Shown here one piece after another: positions 23,050-33,925 of a stretch of DNA of 64,000 bases. This stretch comes from Flectonema sp. DT1601. Its lineage: Eukaryota > Euglenozoa > Diplonemea > Diplonemida > Diplonemidae. Position 1 is the stretch's first letter. Each line of letters begins with the position of its first letter. The notes beneath the pieces are model-generated. The model saw nothing but the letters and a program-made list of their open reading frames with translations, did not search any database and was not told the DNA's origin. The stretch is from positions 1,116,001-1,180,000 of the forward strand of contig OZ025804.1 of NCBI GenBank assembly GCA_964019425.1, given 5' to 3'. A program made the translations under genes and the position numbers.

Positions 23050-23880
23050 TCATTGCAGCCTGAGATCTATATTAAGCTGTGGTAATTGTTCATTACAGCG
23101 CTGCATTTGCCCAAATGCCGATTCGATTATTTTACTCAGCCGTTCATTCTCAGACCGAAGGTCCACAATTTCAGCTGCAGATCCGAAACTGATGTGTCGT
23201 CTGCTGTTGTCTGCAGCAGCCTGTTCCTTAATAAAGGAAAATAAAGACTTGTCACTTCTGTTTAGAGAGAGTACGTGAGTCGTGAGGTTGGCAAGCTGCT
23301 GTTTTAGACGGTCATTGTCAGCCGCAAGCTCAGCACTTTGCAAAGAGCATTCTTTTGTTATTGTCGACAGTTTTTCAAAATCCTTCACGAATTCCATAAT
23401 CAAAGAAGATGGATAAACACTTTTTTTTGTTGCTTCAGACACCTGTCTCGCAGTCAAGCCTTCAATAAGTTCACTTTGTTGAAGCCGACTGCGATCAGAA
23501 CTTCTCAGCCTGTCGGAGAGATTTTTATTCTCCGATTGTAAATTAGAGATGTCTTCCTCGTGATTTTCACTTTCCTGATATTTTTGTTGTTGCAGTTTAT
23601 TAATATCCCCCTCTAAGTGTTTGATCAAATCAGAGAGTCTCTTAACTTTTTGTTCTAAACCGTCAACCTTTGTTGTAGCCTTCCTCCCCATCAATACCGC
23701 GTCTTCTAATTTGACGTGTGTTTCTTCACTGTCTGCTCTCTCTTTATTTAAACTCATCTCTGTTTCAGTTAGCTTGTTCGTTAAAATTTCATTATCTCTG
23801 ATCAGTCTCTGACATTCCAAATTGAGACGACAGTTCTCACGTTCGGAGAGTTGAAGATCAGCAAGACCCTCCTCATCCAT
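23050..23880 (-). CDS. coiled-coil protein, 276 residues (function unknown)
   Basis: A single-exon frame from MDEEGLADLQLSERENCRL to a stop after NIDLRLQ. Nearly the whole protein has heptad character (NEILTNKLTETEMSLNKERA; KVDGLEQKVKRLSDLIKHLE; ELAADNDRLKQQLANLTTHV). A less helical, aromatic stretch lies around 155-170 (YPSSLIMEFVKDFEKLST). Strong codon structure and absence of low-complexity runs make it a real gene. No family-specific motif is recognised; cytoskeletal or trafficking tether proteins have this look. Exons could be missing at either end, since a downstream intron donor cannot be excluded. Confidence 0.65.
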   Translation of the reverse strand: MDEEGLADLQLSERENCRLNLECQRLIRDNEILTNKLTETEMSLNKERADSEETHVKLEDAVLMGRKATTKVDGLEQKVKRLSDLIKHLEGDINKLQQQKYQESENHEEDISNLQSENKNLSDRLRSSDRSRLQQSELIEGLTARQVSEATKKSVYPSSLIMEFVKDFEKLSTITKECSLQSAELAADNDRLKQQLANLTTHVLSLNRSDKSLFSFIKEQAAADNSRRHISFGSAAEIVDLRSENERLSKIIESAFGQMQRCNEQLPQLNIDLRLQ

Positions 23881-24196
23881 ACTTTCTGTCTGATTACTTG
23901 AAAAAAAAAATTTTAAATAATAAAATACTTAAATTTTTAAATATAAGATAACAAACACGTGTAAAATATTTTTTTGTGTCCGTCACAAAATCCTAATAAA
24001 GGGAATAGCTTAGTTAGCGCTGTCACAATTATCTTTCTACCAAACAATGGGTTTGTAGGTAGTTAACTTCACTCCTTGAGTAGAATCACCCTCTACGGTA
24101 ATGCTTTCGGATCGGGTGCATTCCACCAGTAACAACTGTCATCGTTTATACAACTCTGTCTGTTTGTTGTTTGATTTTCTTCTAGATTGATACACT

Positions 24197-24400
24197 CTAG
24201 GTGGAGGAAGCTGAGTAAACATACTTCTTTCCCCTGTGCATAAGACAAGATGATATATCAACTTCATCTTCACTGTGAGTTGCCTTGCAGTATCCTCCGT
24301 AATTTCTAATGTCATGATGAACCTTCGCGAATACCTTAAAACTCATAGCAGGGGGTTTAGCACTTGCAGTGCTCATAGTTGATGTGTAATCTGATGACAA
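24197..24400 (-). CDS. possible small protein or exon
   Basis: A 67-codon frame, MSSDYTSTMSTASAKPPAMS then FKVFAKVHHDIRNYGGYCKA, with non-repetitive composition. No homologue is recognised and no clear splice partner was found. It could be an independent small gene, a terminal exon shared with the frame at 24,562-24,744, or chance. Confidence 0.25.
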   Translation of the reverse strand: MSSDYTSTMSTASAKPPAMSFKVFAKVHHDIRNYGGYCKATHSEDEVDISSCLMHRGKKYVYSASST

Positions 24401-24561
24401 TAATAATGCAGTTTGCTAACTCACCTTACCGAGACAAAGAATGTTTTGTTGTATAAATAACAACATACCATGATCGAAAATGAAATTGCTTTTATTCAAG
24501 AAAGCTGTGAAGCTAAAATGCCCTTCCTCTCTCGAGTGATATACCCGTCTCTACAATAGAG

Positions 24562-24744
24562 CTACTCAATGGGGGTGTTGTACTTCACATTAACTTTCGC
24601 ACGCCGGCTTCGTTTTTTTCTCTTCACACAATTAGTTCCTTTGTACAAAACCGAAGAGCAACGGTTTCCATGTAATCGGATATCTAAATCATAAGTCTTG
24701 GGATTGTAAAAGAAGACAAAATAGTTGAAAAAGAATTCCCACAT
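24562..24744 (-). CDS. possible small basic protein or exon
   Basis: A 60-codon frame ending in a strongly basic tail (CVKRKKRSRRAKVNVKYNTP). The first 15 codons are Phe-rich and look like a pyrimidine tract with a possible acceptor before TYDLDIRLHG, so the true exon may begin there. Family not recognised. Confidence 0.28.
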   Translation of the reverse strand: MWEFFFNYFVFFYNPKTYDLDIRLHGNRCSSVLYKGTNCVKRKKRSRRAKVNVKYNTPIE

Positions 24745-24818
24745 TGAACCACACCTCTCACATCAGTAGCAACTAAGAAAAACATCTCAAAAACAATCGG
24801 CAAACTTCACTTCTTTAC

Positions 24819-25148
24819 TTACTCACTCACACTTTTATTTTGTTTGTGCGCAACCGGATTCACGAAGAAACCCCAAGATTCTTCAAAAGAAGCCAACAAG
24901 ACAACTCCCCAACCAGAACCACTAGCATCAGTGGCGATTCTTATCACCTTGCGTTCTGGATCGATCACCCATGTCGCCCATTTGTTTTTGAAGAGCGCAG
25001 AGAACTGCACTTCAATGTACTTCGCGATCGGTTCAACAGATGTCAATTCAGTCCACGGACGTCCCAGGGCTGCAGTACGTGACATCCAAGCAAGAATGGG
25101 GCGTAGAATGAGACGATCGGCAGGGTGGAGGTGTTCATGATTTTTCAC
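24819..25148 (-). mobile_element. retroelement fossil: RNase H-type fragment (LTR/DIRS-like)
   Basis: The frame carries IATDASGSGWGVVLL, the first active-site strand of an RNase H as placed after reverse transcriptase in LTR and DIRS-type retroelements, preceded by a connection-like segment. Only this piece is recognisable; no terminal repeats, capsid or integrase region is seen nearby. It is a broken remnant. Family assignment between Ty3-like and DIRS-like is open. Confidence 0.6.
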
Positions 25149-25164
25149 TTTGCTACACGAAAAT

Positions 25165-25285
25165 TCACAATTTTTTCACAATTTTTCACACTTTTTCACA
25201 CTTTTTCATACTTTTTCACACTTTTTCACACTTTTTCACACTTTTTCACACTTTTTCACACTTTTTCACAATTTTTCACTTAATT
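25165..25285. repeat. 10-bp tandem repeat with phased T5 tracts
   Basis: About eleven copies of CTTTTTCACA lie head to tail with few variants. Just beyond (25,300-25,360) come inverted matches (GTGAAAATGTGTGAAAATG), so the two sides can pair. The period equals one helical turn, so the T tracts stay in phase. Confidence 0.85.
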
Positions 25286-25360
25286 TTTTGCTGCTTTCTG
25301 GTAGTGAAATCCCGTGAAAATGTGTGAAAATGTGTGAATTCTAGTGAAAAAAAGTGAGTG

Positions 25361-27617
25361 ATATCCAGATGGTACCGTTGGTGCTGGTGTGCTGTGCGAT
25401 GTCAAACCTGTTCAGTTTGCCATACATGTCTCTTTGACAACTAAATGGGCATCGCTTGTGCCCAGTGACATCACCCTTCCTGACCATCGCTTGTGGTGAG
25501 GTTCCGGACTTTGGACCGGCGCATCGCGTGTGCGGTGGGTTTAATCACTGAGGGGCTCATTCTCGTTCAGACTGTTCTGTTCTGTTCTGTTCTGTGGTGT
25601 CTTTCCATTACTCCTCCCATCTCTGCCAGGAGACAGCCTGACAACCCATATTGATATTGCTTGAGAGACAATGAGAGGTAATTCATTGGGGTAGAAATGG
25701 CTGTGTGGCCTGTACTCCTTAATATTCCCTTAATCACACCACAGGTACCCTCAGAGAGACCACAATTCATGTGTGTGGGAATTACGACGTCTGCGAGATG
25801 CCCAGGAAACCGAAGATACAGATCGATTTCCCGCACACATAAACAGCAGACCACCGATAGCATGAGCGTTATCCCTTCCTTGACCTCCAGGTCCTTCGCC
25901 TGAATCCCCTTCTTGCGAATTGTTGTAAGGAAGCTGCGGAACCGTAGAAAATTCTCCTCTATACTCTTGAGGGACTCACGTTCGCAAGGCAGGGAACACT
26001 TTTCGTCAGTACTGTGTGTTTTCATCAGTATAAACGAAACAACCGTCAGGGGTGGACTCCTCAGACAATGTGAATGCTGGTTCTGTAAGCCAGATATCGC
26101 GAACAACCCGACCATGATCATTCAGCAAATATGAGATGTCAATTGTGGCTGCCTCTGACATGTCCCGTGCAACCTCTGCCCAAAACTCGAGAAGTTCACT
26201 GAGCGCAGAGGTAATCGTGCAGGTTGACAGAGGTGGCGGTGTCGGATCAGTGATTAAGATTCCCAGCTGCTGGAAGTGGTGCAGCGCACGTCGTAGTGTG
26301 TCACAGAATGATTGAGCTTGAAACGATGTTGCCCCAGGTTATGAGTCAGCAACCTGCACTAAGCAATGTCTCAGAGTGCCGTACCGAGTGTCCGAACGTG
26401 ACAGAACGAATCAGCAGTACGGATACGTCACGCACGACGTCAGCGGCGGCATTCCTGACGGAACGGTCAGTGCTGTAGCATCACGGCTCCGATCGCTATG
26501 TCGATCGACCTTTAATTGTTTTCATCTTGAACGGGACATCACTCTCGCAATGATTTGATTTTCTACAATCATATCGGGTTATTTTCTCTCTTTTTCTTTT
26601 ACTTCTCCCTTCCCGTTTTCCTTTTCCTTTTCCCTTTATTACTCTCTATCTGGTCTGTTATGTCATAAATCTCATTTAATTTTATCAACCTTTTAACTTT
26701 TCACTGTTTCCCATCTACATTTTATTTTCAAATAGTTCCGGTCTGTCTTTGCGGGAAGAAACAGAAGCCTCATCTTCAATTCCATGGAAGTAGCTAGGCC
26801 TGGCCAGCTTACAGGACGAAGACTTCTAAAACCTAAGATGAACCAATTGAGTTGAAACAAACAAATAACAGAGACGCAACACATACCGGAACATCATCAG
26901 GCGCATCTCTTGTCTTAGCCCTAGCATGCTACGTTGGAACATTGTCACCAGCCCGGTGGACCAAGTTGTAATTATTGCCCCTGGTTTACTCATCACTCTT
27001 CCGTGTGACGGCGGTTATTCCCTAATAACCTGTTGTATGCTATACCTAAGTCTTTTACTTTTTTCTTCTTCACACGCTGTCGGTTTCCACCTTCGATGCA
27101 GTCAATCTTGTTCCGCCTTGGTTGTTTTTGGAAGAGCTAAGCTAAGTGGCAAGGTTTCACTAACAGATCGACTTTTTGTCAGCATCTCAGGCTTCTTTTT
27201 GCCGAGGACGTGCGGCTTTCTTTGAGGTCTCACAGTGACACTTTTAAAAGAAATTATCTATTCCGGTGGGTATAAAAAAAAGGGGGGGACTTGGATAAAT
27301 AAATCAAGGTTAACACGCAACAAATTAGACATGAATCATTATAACTGGATTCTGTCCACACAAAATCGCATGCTTTAAATAAACTACCAGAGAAAGAAAT
27401 GCTGTCAAGTCAAATTGACCCGGGGACCACGCACTACAGGTTGAGCATCCCATGCCCTGCAGGTCGTTACAGCTTGAAAACATTAATGCATTAATGGGTA
27501 ACCAATAAAAATTATCTGGGTGGGCAGTTACAGGGGTGAGAAAAAAAGAAAAGATAAATAACATGACAAGAATACGCTGGTTCGTAGCACACTACCAGTA
27601 AAGCCCATCCCATAAAC
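25361..27617. other. unassigned region, probably decayed elements
   Basis: Base composition is more GC-rich than the neighbouring intergenic DNA. Frames of moderate length exist (for example 25,567-26,121 minus, with a Cys/Leu-rich middle), but none shows a recognised domain. A TTCTGTTCTG microsatellite lies near 25,577-25,595 and a pyrimidine-rich belt at 26,585-26,650. Interruption of apparently coding-like stretches suggests an old transposon or gene remnant. A copy of the dispersed 16-19 kb repeat lies at 27,411-27,485. Confidence 0.4.
27411..27485 (+). repeat. dispersed repeat, copy 4 (core only)
   Basis: Contains CGGGGACCACGCACTACAGG, then TTGAGCATCCCATG and CGTTACAGCTTG. It matches the conserved core of the copies near 16.4, 17.1 and 19.6 kb, while the outer parts are not shared. 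Confidence 0.65.
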
Positions 27618-29020
27618 TCAGTTATGGTTGGTTTGACTCAAAAGCAGGAAAGGTTCACAAGTCAACTGATGGATTTGCAAACCTCGAATTCCCGCAAACC
27701 ATGTGCCTGCTTTCGTCGTTCGCATGCCACATCCACAACAAAAGTATATTCCAACGCAATTCAAACAAACATTCCAATCACATGTTAAGCTCTCACCATT
27801 ACAAGGGAGACGACATTCAAATATTTGTCCAAAGAAAAAATTTGAATCACATAAATCACAAAAAACCGGTTTGTTAATGAGAACCATTTCAAGATCGTGA
27901 CCTTGTGGGCAAGTAGTGGTTACACCATTTTGTTCTAACTCGGTATGTACTTTCATTGGTGAGAGCACCTTGCAGGATTTAGAATCTGTTTCATTGACGA
28001 TACTTTTCGATAAGAATCTACTCGTTACGTCCTTTTCGTTTAAAACAAATAAAGGTAATATGATTTCTAAACCTCCTTCACGCAATTTATCAAAGAGTAC
28101 CCCGGCTTCGTCAGGTAAGTTTTCACTCTCCACATCAGTAAAGCCAGAACAGGTAACCAAATTAAACAGGCCATTGAGAACGACCTCAGTATACTCTATA
28201 CACCAATCATTGATTACTGACCAATCGTATGGCCCTAGTATTGGGAAAAAGTGCTCAGATGGAACATTTGCATGGTGCCCGAGTATGATAAACCCCCTGA
28301 CAAGTAAAAAAGTAGACCGTGCGTCGGGAGCGACAAAGTAAGCGGAGTCTTTTTGCTCATAAGGGTCCATACTTAGGAAGAAAAAACTAACACCCAATAC
28401 ATTTGATAAGGCTTGTATGGCTGCATGGTCTGCCCACACACCATCAAAACCCATTCCAAGTGCATATTCGTCGTAATTACCGAGTACAAAGTTTTTATAT
28501 TTATCACTGTTATCTACTAACTCAGCACTGGTAAATTCACGTAGCGTCGCTGCATCAAAGAAGTAAAAAATTTGTTTCGATACTGCTTCAAACAATTACC
28601 AAAACGGTTCACGTCTTCAGGGTAAAGACCAACTTCTTCCATATACCATATCGTGTGGTCAATTGTAAAGTAATCCACTTTTCCTTCTTGAACAATTGGT
28701 TCTTCTGGAATCAACACTACGGCTTTAGGCGGGTAAACAATAAACTGTCTTTCTTTTGGAAAATGGTAAGAGTGAGGGTTGTTCAATTTACCAAAAACAA
28801 CATGAACTAAAGAAAGTAATCTCTTATATGTGGAATCGTAGGCTTTATAAAACTCATCGCAGAATTCACGAAAAGCAAATGCTACGTCTTGTTTCTTAAA
28901 ACCTCTTTTCCACATTCTATAAAGTATAAATTCAAATTCAACAAAAAGATCAGGTAAATTATTACAAATCATTGCAGCTCTAAACATAGCACCTTTAACC
29001 ACTCCTTTCGGTATAGACAC
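27618..29020 (-). pseudogene. OTU-type cysteine protease with C-terminal zinc finger, frame-split
   Basis: Two overlapping frames (29020-28517 and 28595-27618) make one OTU-like protein. The first ends its homology at VNRFGNC, the nucleophile Cys motif (D-x-x-G-N-C). The second opens with FEAVSKQI, the continuation of that motif, then GVWADHAAIQALSNVLGVSF (family pattern W-x-D-x-x-x-I-x-A-L-A) and EHFFPIL with the likely catalytic His. The C-terminus has a DC1/ZZ-like Cys/His cluster (CPQGHDLEM...CDLCDSNFFFG...CDWNVCLNC). OTU proteases cleave ubiquitin chains and also occur in mobile elements. The shift falls in TGTTTGAAG, where one T too few breaks the frame, so it is a pseudogene or a sequencing indel. 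The 5' end is cut by repeat U1 at 29,022. Confidence 0.65.
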
Positions 29021-29021
29021 G

Positions 29022-29675
29022 GAGTTGAATTTCCAGGTGAGATTTGGACTGTTAGCTTTTGGCTAAGGCCCTCCCTGAAGAGCAAGAACAAAAAAACTAC
29101 TCACACCTGAAGAAAACATACACAAAGAACACACTGTAAGCTGTGTGTGTATTTTGTGTTTGTCACAACAGGAGAGAAAAGAAAGAATGTCAAGGTTGGT
29201 CACCTTGCCTATCAACGCACAACATTGGTGGTCTCTACTAGACCCTGAGTGATCCCACTGGATCTCTCATCGTTCATAGTACCCTGTGTGAAGTTATAAA
29301 ATCAAAGGTAAACTATGAACTACAAATGACTTAGCCTGTTATTATAATGCCACAGGCAGGCCCTGCATTCAGCAACTATCCAGCAGTGCTTGGATGTCCT
29401 GATCTTCTTCTAAAAAAAAGAAAGAAAAACAAAACTGTAGCTGGGATCACTCAGGATCAACAGACTACCAATGCTACCTGTTGTACTTGCTCACTATGGG
29501 GGGTGATGCCAAACACCCAGAAGTACTAAACTGCTTTCCTTCTTGCTGCCCAGGAGTTTCTGACCAGAACTAATAGAAAATAAAAAGTAGATGGGAAACA
29601 ATAAAAAGTAAAATGGATATAACTGAAGTTAAACAAGACAAATGAAGTAACAGACCAGAACAGAAAGAGGATTGT
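29022..29675 (-). mobile_element. U element 1, 5'-truncated
   Basis: Begins (3' end on the minus strand) with the constant terminus seen in all U copies and stops inside the element at GAGGATTGT. It directly abuts the truncated 5' side of the OTU gene. Confidence 0.85.
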
Positions 29676-29776
29676 GGCATAGTTGAATTACTATGAACAT
29701 ATTGCAAAGGGCGAAAAGACCAATCCTTTCGGCTTATAGATAACCTGATAAACTTTCTCTTTTCCTTTGTTTCAAT
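29676..29776. other. unique spacer between U1 and U2
   Basis: About 100 bp not found elsewhere in the window, replacing the rest of U1. No feature recognised. Confidence 0.5.
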
Positions 29777-31133
29777 GAGTTGAATTTCCAGGTGAGATTT
29801 GGACTGTTAGCTTTTGGCTAAGGCCCTCCCTGAAGAGCAAGAACAAAAAAACTACTCACACCTGAAGAAAACATACACAAAGAACACACTGTAAGCTGTG
29901 TGTATATTTTGTGTTTGTCACAACAGGAGAGAAAAGAAAGAATGTCAAGGTTGGTCACCTTGCCTATCAACGCACAACATTGGTGGTCTCTACTAGACCC
30001 TGAGTGATCCCACTGGATCTCTCATCGTTCATAGTACCCTGTGTGAAGTTATAAAATCAAAGGTAAACTATGAACTACAAATGACTTAGCCTGTTATTAT
30101 AATGCCACAGGCAGGCCCTGCATTCAGCAACTATCCAGCAGTGCTTGGATGTCCTGATCTTCTTCTAAAAAAAAGAAAGAAAAACAAAACTGTAGCTGGG
30201 ATCACTCAGGATCAACAGACTACCTATGCTACCTGTTGTACTTGCTCACTATGGGGGGTGATGCCAAACACCCAGAAGTACTAAACTGCTTTCCTTCTTG
30301 CTGCCCAGGAGTTTCTGACCAGAACTAATAGAAAATAAAAAGTAGATGGGAAACAATAAAAAGTAAAATGGATATAACTGAAGTTAAACAAGACAAATGA
30401 AGTAACAGACCAGAACAGAAAGAGAATTGTAATAGAAGATTACAAATAAAAAAATGCAAGTATCAACACATGATCAAGATACACCAGCAGCTAACAAACA
30501 ACATAAAATTGAAGATCAGTTGCCAGAGTATTTCAACCATGGTAGAATACTCGCCCCTCTGGCAGGGATTATCCCAGACTTGTCCTTTAATTTAGTTGGA
30601 CACCATGGCTTACAACCCTTCCAGAGGGAAGCACCATTATGACTTCTATTTTTTTCTTCAAGAAAATCATAAGGTGGTAACAAAGAAAAATGCTAAGAGG
30701 AACCCCTTATTAACACCTAAGACATCTAAACTGCAGCCCAGCTTATGCCCAATGCACTAACAGGTCATTCCCTCACACTCAGATCAAAAAATCAAAGTTC
30801 AGAGTGCATCTTAGCATGAATGAGAGAATTTCCTCCCGCTTTTTTTGAACAAAAGGGATAGGAGAAGGGATAGAAAACGAACATAACAATAAGATTCTAA
30901 GTGAGAAACACTTAGCAGAAACACTTAGCAGCTTTTAAGGAGCTGAAAAGCAAAAAAAATATCTAAGTGAGAAACACTTAGTAGAAACAATTTGTAGCTA
31001 ATTAAGCTGAAAATAAAAAAATAAAAAAAATTTCTAAGTGAGAAATACTTAGCAACTTTTAGAACAAATATTCCAGTAAATAACCTGTAATGATTAAACC
31101 ATTACAAGTTTGATGCCAAAACTGACAAAGACT
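29777..31133 (-). mobile_element. U element 2, full length (reference copy, 1.36 kb)
   Basis: Reference copy of a non-autonomous repeat oriented on the minus strand. Its 3' end is constant: hairpin TTAGC-CAAAA-GCTAA, then CAGTCC, about 17 bases, and GGAAATTCAACTC. No poly(A) tail or terminal inverted repeat is present. Near its 5' side are three spaced copies of a palindrome CTAAGTG-AGAAA-CACTTAG (about 30,890-31,060), and at the 5' border TGTAATG...CATTACA can pair. The short plus-strand frames (MPQAGPAFSNYP..., MQVSTHDQD...) are antisense to the element and do not look coding. Next to it, U copies join end to end. Candidates are a Helitron/Helentron-type or a LINE-dependent retroposon. Confidence 0.85.
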
Positions 31134-32119
31134 GAGTTGAATTTCCAGGTGAGATTTGGACTGTTAGCTTTTGGCTAAGGCCCTCCCTGAAGAGCAAGAA
31201 CAAAAGAACTACTCACACCTGAAGAAAACATACACAAAGAACACACTGTAAGCTGTGCGTGTATTTTGTGTTTGTCACAACAGGAGAGAAAAGAAAGAAT
31301 GTCAAGGTTGATCACCTTGCCTATCAACGCACAACATTGGTGGTCTCTACTAGACCCTGAGTGATCCCACTGGATCTCTCATCGTTCATAGTACCTATGT
31401 GAAGTTATAAAATCAAAGGTAAACTATGAACTACAAATGACTTAGCCTGTTATTATAATGCCACAGGCAGGCCCTGCATTCAGCAACTATCCAGCAGTGC
31501 TTGGATGTCCTGATCTTCTTCTAAAAAAAAGAAAGAAAAACAAAACTGTAGCTGGGATCACTCAGGATCAACAGACTACCAATGCTACCTGTTGTACTTG
31601 CTCACTATGGGGGGTGATGCCAAACACCCAGAAGTACTAAACTGCTTTCCTTCTTGCTGCCCAGGAGTTTCTGACCAGAACTAATAGAAAATAAAAAGTA
31701 GATGGGAAACAATAAAAAGTAAAATGGATATAACTGAAGTTAAACAAGACAAATGAAGTAACAGACCAGAACAGAAAGAGAATTGTAATAGAAGATTACA
31801 AATAAAAAAATGCAAGTATCAACACATGATCAAGATACACCAGCAGCTAACAAACAACATAAAATTGAAGATCAGTTGCCAGAGTATTTCAACCATGGTA
31901 GAATACTCGCCCCTCTGGCAGGGATTATCCCAGACTTGTCCTTTAATTTAGTTGGACACCATGGCTTACAACCCTTCCAGAGGGAAGCACCATTATGACT
32001 TCTATTTTTTTCTTCAAGAAAATCATAAGGTGGTAACAAAGAAAAATGCTAAGAGGAACCCCTTATTAACACCTAAGACATCTAAACTGCAGCCCAGCTT
32101 ATGCCCAATGCACTAACAG
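31134..32119 (-). mobile_element. U element 3, 5' part replaced
   Basis: Matches U2 from the constant 3' end to ATGCACTAACAG, after which the transposase-like fragment at 32,120 takes the place of the remaining 370 bp. Confidence 0.85.
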
Positions 32120-32569
32120 AAATACTACCGAAATGCTTGTCACAATGGCTCTTGCCGTGCCTTCCGGGAAAGAAGTTAACACTTTTGACATTCGGGTGTG
32201 CCAGAAGCTCGCTTATGACTGTGGCATTCCGAAAGTGTGTGCCACTGTCACACCAGATGTGGATTGGTTTCATGTTCTTCCTGATTAAAGGCATCTCCCA
32301 CAGCTTGCGAAGACATAAATAAGTCACAGCCGCATCTTGATTTGTGTGTGGCAAGAGAAGGTCAATGTACTGTTGTCGAGTTTCATCGTGCAACTTGAAA
32401 TGCATAACTATACCCAGACAACTGTACTTCCCCTGCTGGTAGTAGTGTGATGATGACTCTTGTGGTACCTGTGGCAGGGTACCCTTCTCCTTATAGTCGA
32501 GTGTTATAATTAAGCTATCCCCAGGGTCAGCAGTGTTTTCTGAATAGACTGCATTCTGTCTCTTAAACT
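32120..32569 (-). pseudogene. transposase-like gene fragment between U3 and U4
   Basis: An uninterrupted minus-strand frame with LIITLDYKEKG, KPIHIWCDSGTHFRNATV and NFFPGRHGKSHCDKHFG. Two Asp-bearing strands and an HGK-x-x-C-D block are the layout of a DDE/RNase H-fold transposase core, a pattern I have seen in uncharacterised eukaryotic transposon proteins; I cannot name the family. Only the middle of a protein is present, cut at both ends exactly at U borders. Confidence 0.45.
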
Positions 32570-33925
32570 GAGTTGAATTTCCAGGTGAGATTTGGACTGT
32601 TAGCTTTTGGCTAAGGCCCTCCCTGAAGAGCAAGAACAAAAAAACTACTCACACCTGAAGAAAACATACACAAAGAACACACTGTAAGCTGTGTGTGTAT
32701 TTTGTGTTTGTCACAACAGGAGAGAAAAGAAAGAATGTCAAGGTTGGTCACCTTGCCTATCAACGCACAACATTGGTGGTCTCTACTAGACCCTGAGTGA
32801 TCCCACTGGATCTCTCATCGTTCATAGTACCCTATGTGAAGTTATAAAATCAAAGGTAAACTATGAACTACAAATGACTTAGCCTGTTATTATAATGCCA
32901 CAGGCAGGCCCTGCATTCAGCAACTATCCAGCAGTGCTTGGATGTCCTGATCTTCTTCTAAAGAAAAGAAAGAAAAACAAAACTGTAGCTGGGATCACTC
33001 AGGATCAACAGACTACCAATGCTACCTGTTGTACTTGCTCACTATGGGGGGTGATGCCAAACACCCAGAAGTACTTAACTACTTTCCTTCTTGCTGCCCA
33101 GGAGTTTCTGACCAGAACTAATAGAAAATAAAAAGTAGATGGGAAACAATAAAAAGTAAAATGGATATAACTGAAGTTAAACAAGACAAATGAAGTAACA
33201 GACCAGAACAGAAAGAGAATTGTAATAGAAGATTACAAATAAAAAAATGCAAGTATCAACACATGATCAGGATACACCAGCAGCTAACAAACAACATAAA
33301 ATTGAAGATCAGTTGCCAGAGTATTTCAACCATGGTAGAATACTCGCCCCTCTGGCAGGGATTATCCCAGACTTGTCCTTTAATTTAGTTGGACACCATG
33401 GCTTACAACCCTTCCAGAGGGAAGCACCATTATGACTTCTATTTTTTTTCTTCAAGAAAATCATAAGGTGGGAACAAAGAAAAATGCTAAGAGGAACCCC
33501 CTATTAACACCTAAGACATCTAAACTGCAGCCCAGCCTATGCCCAATGCACTAACAGGTCATTCCCTCACACTCAGATCAAAAAATCAAAGTTCAGAGTG
33601 CATCTTAGCGTGAATGAGAGAATTTCCTCCCGCTTATTTTGAACAAAAGGGATAGGAGAAGGGATAGAAAACGAACATAAAAATAAAATTCTAAGTGAGA
33701 AACACTTAGCAGAAACACTTAGCAGCTTTTAAGGAGCTGAAAAGCAAAAAAAAAATCTAAGTGAGAAACACTTAGTAGAAACAATTTGTAGCTAATTAAG
33801 CTGAAAATAAAAAAATAAAAAATTTCTAAGTGAAAAATACTTAGCAACTTTTAGAACAAATATTTCAGTAAATAACCTGTAATGATTAAACCATTACAAG
33901 TTTGATGCCAAAACTGACAAGGACT
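32570..33925 (-). mobile_element. U element 4, full length
   Basis: Full-length copy colinear with U2, with few substitutions (for example CTTAACTACTTT for CTAAACTGCTTT on the plus strand). It is joined at 33,926 directly to the 3' end of U5. Confidence 0.88.

Noticed and set aside
29022-29080. Similarity of the U terminus (CTTTTGGCTAAG) to the 5' region of U2 snRNA
   Set aside because: Only a dozen bases agree, within a hairpin-forming stretch; the U2 branch-site region and Sm site are absent.
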